Below are positions 16,343 through 21,542 of a stretch of DNA of 21,542 bases, in pieces. The position numbers and the translations under genes are program-made. Every line of letters begins with the position of its first letter. Position 1 is the stretch's first letter. The DNA is from CAYSPT01 sp964432985 (lineage in GTDB: Bacteria; Muiribacteriota; CAYSPT01), in the NCBI GenBank assembly GCA_964432985.1, contig CAYSPT010000081.1, positions 1-21,542 of the forward strand, read 5' to 3'. The notes under the pieces are model-generated. The model did no database searches and was not told the origin of the DNA. It saw only the letters and a program-made list of their open reading frames with translations.

Positions 16343-16816
16343 ATGAAGAAGCGGTTAATAGCGCTCGCACCCCTGCTTGTTTTCCAGTGTGTTCTGGCTT
16401 TGTTGTTTTTAGCTTTTGTTCTGGCAAATGACGCGGCATTCGGCATACTCTTTGCCGCGGGAGGACTCAGCGTCACGGCCGGCCTTTTGGCCGGAAAAAC
16501 AAAAAAAAGATGGAAAGACTGGGAATACGCCATGCCAGTAGTACCCTTCGTTCCGGTCGCCATACTATTCGCGTCACTCGGCGCCAACCCGCCCGCCCTG
16601 CTGTTGACCATGTTTGTCGGAACCCTGGCCGTCCCGGGCATAATGCTGGGAAACTACCTTCACAAGCGTGAACAGGCTGTTCTCGCTGCCGCCGCGAAAC
16701 GGTACGAAACCGGGACTACAACACCGCCCCCGCATATCTCCGAATATGCGGCGAGGTTGAAAAGGACAGGAGATATCGACCGTCTCGGACCTATTGCCCA
16801 GATACCACTCGAATAA
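16343..16816 (+). CDS. Small four-helix membrane protein, unknown function
   Basis: A 157-residue protein with four likely membrane helices (about 5-27, 31-50, 62-79 and 83-103) and a basic, soluble C-terminal tail of about 50 residues with a proline run (TTTPPP). Positive residues after helices 2 and 4 (GKTKKRWKD, HKREQ) put that tail in the cytoplasm. ATG at 16343 has AAAGGATGG about 10 nt upstream. It follows the giant membrane protein gene on the same strand across the 18-nt repeat array, so joint transcription and a partner role are plausible. No family was recognised. Confidence 0.8.
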   Translation: MKKRLIALAPLLVFQCVLALLFLAFVLANDAAFGILFAAGGLSVTAGLLAGKTKKRWKDWEYAMPVVPFVPVAILFASLGANPPALLLTMFVGTLAVPGIMLGNYLHKREQAVLAAAAKRYETGTTTPPPHISEYAARLKRTGDIDRLGPIAQIPLE

Positions 16817-16985
16817 TATACCGCTGCTCCTCACTTTCCACACTCACAGAGTCGAGGGCGGTAACGTCAGCTTTGAACGAGGACGAGCTTTCTGGTGGGC
16901 GTAGCGGTAACAAACGATGCGAAACCCAAGATGTCCTGCGTAGGCAGTCCCATGCTATGAACCGGTACGCTGCTTGCCGGCATCA

Positions 16986-18467
16986 TTACGTGCCGTCAGC
17001 ATTCTCGCCTGATGTATCACTCTTCGGCGCTTGAGCCAGTTTCCGGATAATGTAGGCCTGGATCATCACCGCGAAGATGTGCACCAGCTTCTTGAAAAAG
17101 TCCAGCTTGTGCGGTGACTTTTTGTAACTGCGCCAGAGACGCACGGGACGGCTGAAGAACCGCTGCTGGGCTTCGAGAATGAATCCGTTGAGTTCCTGCG
17201 GGGGGATGTCCGAGCAGGATCGCGCGGTGGAGTAGAAATGATAGTCGCCGTAATCCCCTGATTCCACGGTGCGGCCAGGTTCTTCCAGGGAATTGAACAG
17301 CTCCGATCCCGGGTACGGAGTGACCTTGAAAAAGTAGGCCACATCCAGTTTCGACCGCACGGCGAAATCGATGGTGGTCCTGATTTCCTGCCGGGTTTCC
17401 GAGGGGAATCCGAACATGAAATAGGCCCCGGTGATAATACCCGCATCCGCCGTCATGTTGATGGTTTGAACTGCTTTTGGGATATCCAGGTTTTTACGGA
17501 TCAACCGCTGGAGACGGGGGGTGGCGGTTTCGAATCCATAGTGTATTTTGTAGGTCCCGATTCGCTTGAGAGCCTTGATAACGTCCGCCGTCATTATGTC
17601 GGCCCTCAGGCCATTGGGAAAAGCAAACGACAAATGCATCCCTGAATCCTCTATCATCGAACACAGTTTAAGGGCGCGGGCGGGGTTGAAGTTGAACACA
17701 TCATCGATGATGTGTATCTCGCGGACACCGAGGTTCCGGTACAGGTGCTCGATTTCCGAAAATACGCTTTCAGGGGACCGGGCCCTGATCTTTTTACCGA
17801 ACACGTTGTGACAGTAGAAGCAGTGGAACGGGCAGCCACGAGTAGTTACCACCGGCACGTAGAAGCCTTCTTTTAGTTCTCCATTCCAGTTGGGATATCT
17901 GGCGTATTGCTTGAGATCGACCAGGTCCCAGGCGGGTAACGGCAGAGCGTCCAGATCTTCGATGGGTGGCCGGGGTGCGGTGAGTGCAACCTCACTCCCC
18001 CCTTCTTTTCGAAAAGCAATTCCCGCGACGCCTGAAAGAGGCGTGCCACGCTGAAGCGCTTCCAGCAGCTCCACTATGGTGCGCTCTCCTTCCCCGATAA
18101 CCACGTAGTCGATGTTCACGTCTCCCAGTAGCCGTTCCTTTTCCACCTTGGAGTGAGGACCACCTACGATGACCGGGATTTCACTACCGCACACCTCCTT
18201 CACCGCTGCCGCGATACGGTGCATGAGATCCGCTTCGCAGCTCATGGTGCTGAGACCTACAATGGTGGGGGAAAGCTGCTGGAGAGACGTCTTTATTTCT
18301 TCGATTGACGACGGGTTGACGCCGGTATCGTAAATACGGGGCTCATAAAGGGGACCAAAATGGTCTCTGATCACCGAAGCCAGGTAGAGAAGGCCGAGGG
18401 GGGGGACCGGACCGCCCGCACTCAGGAGCTTGAACGTGCGAATGAACAATAGCGTGCGTTTCTTCAC
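16986..18467 (-). CDS. B12-binding-domain radical SAM protein
   Basis: A 493-residue protein of the cobalamin-binding radical SAM class (BchE-like/P-methylase-like and related methyltransferases or cyclases). Residues about 5-140 form the B12-binding Rossmann-like domain, with VGGPHSKVE and IGEGERTI; the DxHxxG cobalamin-ligand motif is not seen (YDTGVNP at the place), so cobalamin may bind without a protein His ligand. The radical SAM core begins at TTRGCPFHCFYC with the 4Fe-4S cysteines 212, 216 and 219, followed by the SAM-pocket stretches IHIIDDVF, HYGFETA and FMFGFPSE. The C-terminus is basic with a hydrophobic segment (about 450-475) that could contact the membrane. The start is GTG (18465-18467) with AGGAG 10 nt upstream. 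It lies 26 bp after the DUF5989-like gene, probably in the same operon. Substrate is unknown. Confidence 0.93.
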   Translation of the reverse strand: MKKRTLLFIRTFKLLSAGGPVPPLGLLYLASVIRDHFGPLYEPRIYDTGVNPSSIEEIKTSLQQLSPTIVGLSTMSCEADLMHRIAAAVKEVCGSEIPVIVGGPHSKVEKERLLGDVNIDYVVIGEGERTIVELLEALQRGTPLSGVAGIAFRKEGGSEVALTAPRPPIEDLDALPLPAWDLVDLKQYARYPNWNGELKEGFYVPVVTTRGCPFHCFYCHNVFGKKIRARSPESVFSEIEHLYRNLGVREIHIIDDVFNFNPARALKLCSMIEDSGMHLSFAFPNGLRADIMTADVIKALKRIGTYKIHYGFETATPRLQRLIRKNLDIPKAVQTINMTADAGIITGAYFMFGFPSETRQEIRTTIDFAVRSKLDVAYFFKVTPYPGSELFNSLEEPGRTVESGDYGDYHFYSTARSCSDIPPQELNGFILEAQQRFFSRPVRLWRSYKKSPHKLDFFKKLVHIFAVMIQAYIIRKLAQAPKSDTSGENADGT

Positions 18468-18493
18468 CTCAACGGTCTCCTGAACACGGCTGG

Positions 18494-18700
18494 TTAGAAG
18501 AAGGCGTAGATAGCCGGAAGTATTGACTGGTTACCGGTAAGCCCAATGAACAAGCCCAGGAATCCCAGGACCAGAAGCAGCGGAAGCAGCCACCATTTCT
18601 TGTTCTCCTTGATCAGGAGAAACAGGTAGATGATAAGGTCCTTGTTGCTCTCGAACTGCGGCAGCGCTCCCTTATCTGGTTTGTCGTTTTTCTCGTCCAT
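18494..18700 (-). CDS. DUF5989-like small membrane protein
   Basis: A 68-residue protein with a charged N-terminus, a segment IIYLFLLIKENKKWWLLPLLL, one membrane helix (about 36-57) and the ending SILPAIYAFF. The Lys-rich ENKKWWLLP entry into the helix and the PxIY-x-F-F end match DUF5989 proteins as I remember them. These tiny proteins recur beside carbamoyltransferase and SGNH-hydrolase genes in surface or natural-product clusters; their function is unknown. ATG at 18700 has a strong AGGAGG about 14 nt upstream, somewhat far. It is the first gene of a leftward pair with the radical SAM gene, and an FGE-domain/SGNH pair diverges from it. Confidence 0.78.
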   Translation of the reverse strand: MDEKNDKPDKGALPQFESNKDLIIYLFLLIKENKKWWLLPLLLVLGFLGLFIGLTGNQSILPAIYAFF

Positions 18701-18757
18701 TCCTGCAGCTTTTCCCTCCTTCTACAATATATAAACGGTGTACTCCACGATTCTGGT

Positions 18758-18784
18758 TTCACCTATTTTTGTTAAATAGGTGAA
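18758..18784. promoter_or_regulatory. Perfect 11-bp inverted repeat in the divergent region
   Basis: TTCACCTATTT (18758-18768) and AAATAGGTGAA (18774-18784) flank a 5-nt centre. There is no T-tract after it on either strand, so an operator or leader hairpin is more likely than a terminator. It sits 58 bp upstream of the DUF5989-like start. Confidence 0.6.
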
Positions 18785-18818
18785 GAGAGGACATATCCAG
18801 CCGGGCACGTATAAAGTG

Positions 18819-18834
18819 TATCACTCAAGTGATA
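18819..18834. promoter_or_regulatory. Second dyad, TATCACT-CA-AGTGATA
   Basis: A 16-bp element with perfect 7-bp arms, about 90 bp upstream of the FGE-domain gene. The size and symmetry are typical of a site for a dimeric regulator; no family is assigned. Confidence 0.5.
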
Positions 18835-18924
18835 AGGGAGTCAATTGCCCGGTTTCCGTCTTTCATTTGACGCGCTGTCGCTTCTGAAGGTGCTTATGAT
18901 ACAATTGGGCCGGAGGGCAGAATA

Positions 18925-19995
18925 ATGACCGATTCAAAGCGGGAACCGGAAAACACCGGGAAGATTCGAGGATCAAACACAAAACGCGGCGGTAATGTCC
19001 TGATCTTCGTTGTGGCTGCCGTGTTGGCCCTGAGTGCCGGAATCGGTTTCTCACATTTCCGCGCCCAGCGTACCGCCCGGATGGACTCTGTCTCCCGGGA
19101 ACTCCTGCCCGATCGGGATACTTCCTCAAACCGGTTCGAACCGTCACCCGATACTTCTGTTGCAACCCGAAGCCCGCAGGTGACTGCGGAAGAGAAGCAG
19201 CGGATACGGAAGATACTGGACCACCAGGCCGGACTGCCTAACCAGCCAGTTAGTGGAAGCGGATACGTGGAACTGCTGGGTATCGATGGTGGCGCGGTAC
19301 AGATGGAGATGGTCTGGGTACCTCCGGGAACCTATACCATGGGATCTGACGATGGGCATGGAGATGAAAAACCGGCGCACACGGTAGAGATCAGCCACGG
19401 ATTCTGGATTAGCAAATATGAGATTACGCAGGCACAGTACGAAGCGGTCATGAAACGCAATCCCAGTTTTTTGCAGGGTTACAACTTCCCGGTAGAGCGG
19501 CTGTCGTGGCAGGACTGCCGGGATTTTGCCCACAAGCTGTCCGGTGACACCGGCCGGAACTACCGCCTGCCCACCGAAGCGCAGTGGGAGTACGCCTGCC
19601 GCGCCGGGACGTCGGGCAGATACTGCCTGGGAAATGAATTCGATACCTTGCCGCGGTGCGCCTGGTATCAAAACAATGCAGGAAATCGGCCCCGCCTTGT
19701 GGGTCTCAAAGAGCCCAATGCCTGGGGTATTCACGACATGCACGGAAACGTGGCCGAATGGTGCCTGGACTGGTACCACAGCGACTATTACAAAACGAGC
19801 CCTGGACGTGATCCCGAAGGCCCCATGCAGCCGGAGATAATTGACCTCCGGGTTATTCGTGGTGGAGCCTGGAACATGCTTGCCCCGGCGCTTCGGTCCG
19901 CTTTTCGTTATGCGCTGAGCTACCAGTACGGATACCGCTACACCGGCCTGAGGCTGATAGCGGAACCGCGGCGGGAGAGGGACGAAAATGAGTAA
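18925..19995 (+). CDS. Membrane-anchored FGE/SUMF1-domain protein, catalytic cysteines absent
   Basis: A 356-residue protein with a short basic cytoplasmic N-terminus, one membrane helix (about 24-44), a linker, and a formylglycine-generating-enzyme (SUMF1, C-type-lectin-like) domain from about 120. Typical signatures are MVWVPPGTYTMGS, KYEITQAQYEAV, YRLPTEAQWEYACRAG, NAWGIHDMHGNVAEWC and RVIRGGAWNMLAPALRSAFR. True FGE enzymes carry two active-site cysteines in the segment after the RGG motif; here that stretch has none, so sulfatase activation is unlikely and a binding or structural role is more probable. ATG at 18925 has GGAGGG about 8 nt upstream. Its last 8 nt overlap the next gene, implying coupled translation. 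A TATGATACAAT element lies at 18895-18905. Confidence 0.92.
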   Translation: MTDSKREPENTGKIRGSNTKRGGNVLIFVVAAVLALSAGIGFSHFRAQRTARMDSVSRELLPDRDTSSNRFEPSPDTSVATRSPQVTAEEKQRIRKILDHQAGLPNQPVSGSGYVELLGIDGGAVQMEMVWVPPGTYTMGSDDGHGDEKPAHTVEISHGFWISKYEITQAQYEAVMKRNPSFLQGYNFPVERLSWQDCRDFAHKLSGDTGRNYRLPTEAQWEYACRAGTSGRYCLGNEFDTLPRCAWYQNNAGNRPRLVGLKEPNAWGIHDMHGNVAEWCLDWYHSDYYKTSPGRDPEGPMQPEIIDLRVIRGGAWNMLAPALRSAFRYALSYQYGYRYTGLRLIAEPRRERDENE

Positions 19996-21508
19996 AACCG
20001 GGACGACGCTAAAGGTAAAAATATTGATCAGCCTGTGCAGTCTCGTGTTCTTCCTGGGGCTTTTGGAATTGGGACTCCGGGCAACCGGCCACTTTTTGAT
20101 CTCCAAACGGCTAAACGAAACCACGCAGCCCTCCGGCGGTTTTACGTATGATACATTTACAATACTGTGCCTGGGAGACTCGTTTACCTTCGGAGGTCTG
20201 GTGTGGGAGTACGAAACCTATCCCGCCCGGCTGGAAAAACTGCTCAACACTGATCCGAGGACGGCGGGAAAAGGAAGATGGTTCAGGGTCATCAACCAGG
20301 GTGTGTGCGACCACAACTCCCACCAGGTGCGTAAAGCGCTTCCGCGATGGCTGGACAAGCATAATCCCAATCTGGTGATTCTCCTGGTCGGTGCCGCCAA
20401 CCGGTTCAACATGCAGGGATTCAACCAGTACCTGTGCGCTTCCGAGAAAGCTTCTTTCTTTCGTAAAACCTTCACCGCCGCAGGAGATTTTGTTCTGGAC
20501 CTCAGGATAACCAAGATGCTCAGGATAATCGTCCTGAACTTGAAGGGAAGGTCTCTCAAAAACGATACAGGAAGACAGCAGTCAGGAACCGGCGGCCAAA
20601 CCGGGACGGTAGACAATCCCGACGGGTGGCGAGAGAATGATCCTCACGCTTCCGATCGTCACCAGGACACCGAGCGTTCGTCCAAACTGTTTGACAGTTC
20701 TGAAGAATTCATCATCGAATACCTGAAAAACCTTTCTAAACCCGGAAAGGAAACGCACATTACAGTATCTCAAGATCACATCGAAACCTTGGTCGGTTTT
20801 CACCAGGCAGACCGCACGAAAGAAGGTATAGCGTACTGCCATGAACTTCTCGAACAGGACCCGGAATCACTGACTGCCCTCTACGGGATGGCACAGTTCC
20901 ACAACACCCGGGGAGATTTTTTGACCGCCGAGCAGTTTTACCAGAAGGCGCTGGAGCGCGATGCCAATTACCAGGAAGCGCTTAAACAAACATCCACCCA
21001 TAAAGGGACTCACATACGGCCGTTTTTAAACATGCCCCTGAGATCCGGCGTAAGGCCGGGAGACGAGCAGTTCCCCGGGGGAAGGTCCTCCCAGAATACC
21101 GAGTTGGACGTGGCCAACAGGTTCCGGAGATGGGCTGAGGACAGCCTGCAGATGGGACGGTACGACAAGGTGGTGCTGTTTGCAGGCAAGGCCATGGAAC
21201 TCGATCCTTCGCCGGACCACATGGCCAACTATCACGTTTTGAGCAAGGCCTACGATCTGCAAAGTACCTACGAGCTCCAATATATTTTGATGATTCTTAC
21301 CACGATGCGTGAAGCGCACCCGGAACTGGAGTCCAATCCGGTTTTCATGGATTATCTGGACTTCTTCCAGTCCAGGCAGAAGAATACCGAAAAACGGTAC
21401 GAGTGGTTGAAAAGCGACGTGGAAAAAATAGTGGAAGCCTGTAGAGAAAAGAACCTGCCGGTGGTGCTGCAGAATTATCCACGTCCCTACTGTGCCGCCC
21501 CGCGCTAA
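19988..21508 (+). CDS. Membrane-anchored SGNH-like/TPR protein lacking the C-terminal catalytic block
   Basis: A 506-residue protein with an N-terminal membrane helix (about 8-32) and an SGNH-fold start: CLGDSFTFGG with Ser65, VINQGV, and VGAANRFN with Asn138. A polar, low-complexity insert follows (about 195-235). TPR-like units come next (about 270-335 and 385-420, for example ALYGMAQFHNTRGDFLTAEQF). The fold resumes with NLPVVLQNYPRPYC, then stops at TAA 21506-21508. Block V (DxxH), needed to complete the triad, is missing; in such proteins it normally lies a few dozen residues after a QNYP-type strand. The gene may therefore be truncated by a stop or frameshift close to the window edge, or the protein is a non-catalytic homologue. 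ATG 19988 overlaps the FGE-domain gene by 8 nt, with GAGAGGG upstream. Confidence 0.85.
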   Translation: MSKTGTTLKVKILISLCSLVFFLGLLELGLRATGHFLISKRLNETTQPSGGFTYDTFTILCLGDSFTFGGLVWEYETYPARLEKLLNTDPRTAGKGRWFRVINQGVCDHNSHQVRKALPRWLDKHNPNLVILLVGAANRFNMQGFNQYLCASEKASFFRKTFTAAGDFVLDLRITKMLRIIVLNLKGRSLKNDTGRQQSGTGGQTGTVDNPDGWRENDPHASDRHQDTERSSKLFDSSEEFIIEYLKNLSKPGKETHITVSQDHIETLVGFHQADRTKEGIAYCHELLEQDPESLTALYGMAQFHNTRGDFLTAEQFYQKALERDANYQEALKQTSTHKGTHIRPFLNMPLRSGVRPGDEQFPGGRSSQNTELDVANRFRRWAEDSLQMGRYDKVVLFAGKAMELDPSPDHMANYHVLSKAYDLQSTYELQYILMILTTMREAHPELESNPVFMDYLDFFQSRQKNTEKRYEWLKSDVEKIVEACREKNLPVVLQNYPRPYCAAPR

Positions 21509-21542
21509 TTCTGGGTAATCTCCCGAGCTAATACAGGGAAAG

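Noticed and set aside
16817..16985. Terminator between the converging genes at 16816 and 16986
   Set aside because: I found no stable GC-rich stem followed by a T-run in this stretch on either strand.
19144..20124. A 326-codon minus-strand open frame opposite the FGE-domain gene
   Set aside because: The opposite strand encodes clear FGE and SGNH motifs; this frame has no recognisable domain and spans two real genes.

Overview
This 21.5 kb window is bacterial chromosomal DNA, moderately GC-rich with G/C-leaning third codon positions. It looks like part of a metagenome scaffold: it holds one run of 100 N whose two flanks share exactly 55 bp. The gene set (RsgA, RmuC, B12-binding radical SAM, stand-alone cyclic-nucleotide-binding proteins, SGNH/TPR membrane-anchored proteins, an FGE-like domain protein) fits an uncultivated Gram-negative-type bacterium. 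I cannot assign a phylum from sequence alone. I saw no rRNA, tRNA, CRISPR array, transposase or phage gene.

Layout. 1-230: the end of a TPR protein. 265-1646 (-): a small membrane protein translationally coupled to the ribosome-assembly GTPase rsgA. 1890-2795 (+): an S51/cyanophycinase-like serine hydrolase with a good promoter and a strong intrinsic terminator. 3007-6205 (+): rmuC overlapping an S9 prolyl-oligopeptidase-family gene. 6281-7059 (+): two paralogous stand-alone cyclic-nucleotide-binding proteins behind a promoter with perfect -35 and -10 hexamers. 7189-8663 (-): a membrane-anchored SGNH hydrolase with a TPR insert, interrupted by the scaffold gap. 9021-16229 (+): one uninterrupted 2402-codon gene for a giant polytopic membrane protein, followed by an 18-nt-repeat mini-ORF and a small four-helix membrane protein (to 16816). 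16986-18700 (-): DUF5989-like protein and B12-binding radical SAM protein. 18925-21508 (+), divergent from that pair: an FGE-domain membrane protein overlapping a second SGNH/TPR protein that lacks its C-terminal catalytic block.

How it fits together. The left half is mostly housekeeping and unrelated small operons. The right half is accessory and envelope-directed. SGNH proteins with an N-terminal membrane anchor, DUF5989 and radical SAM genes recur near surface-polymer or secondary-metabolite modification genes, so a surface-modification role is a reasonable but unproven reading. The giant membrane protein has the style of the DUF2157/DUF2339 polytopic families but is far larger than usual; its function is unknown.

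A pattern crossing gene boundaries is short tandem duplication at gene 3' ends. At three genes the repeat unit contains the stop codon (15, 17 and 57 bp units). At rsgA it abuts the stop. After the giant gene six 18-nt units form an open frame that begins on the giant gene's own stop codon (ATGA).
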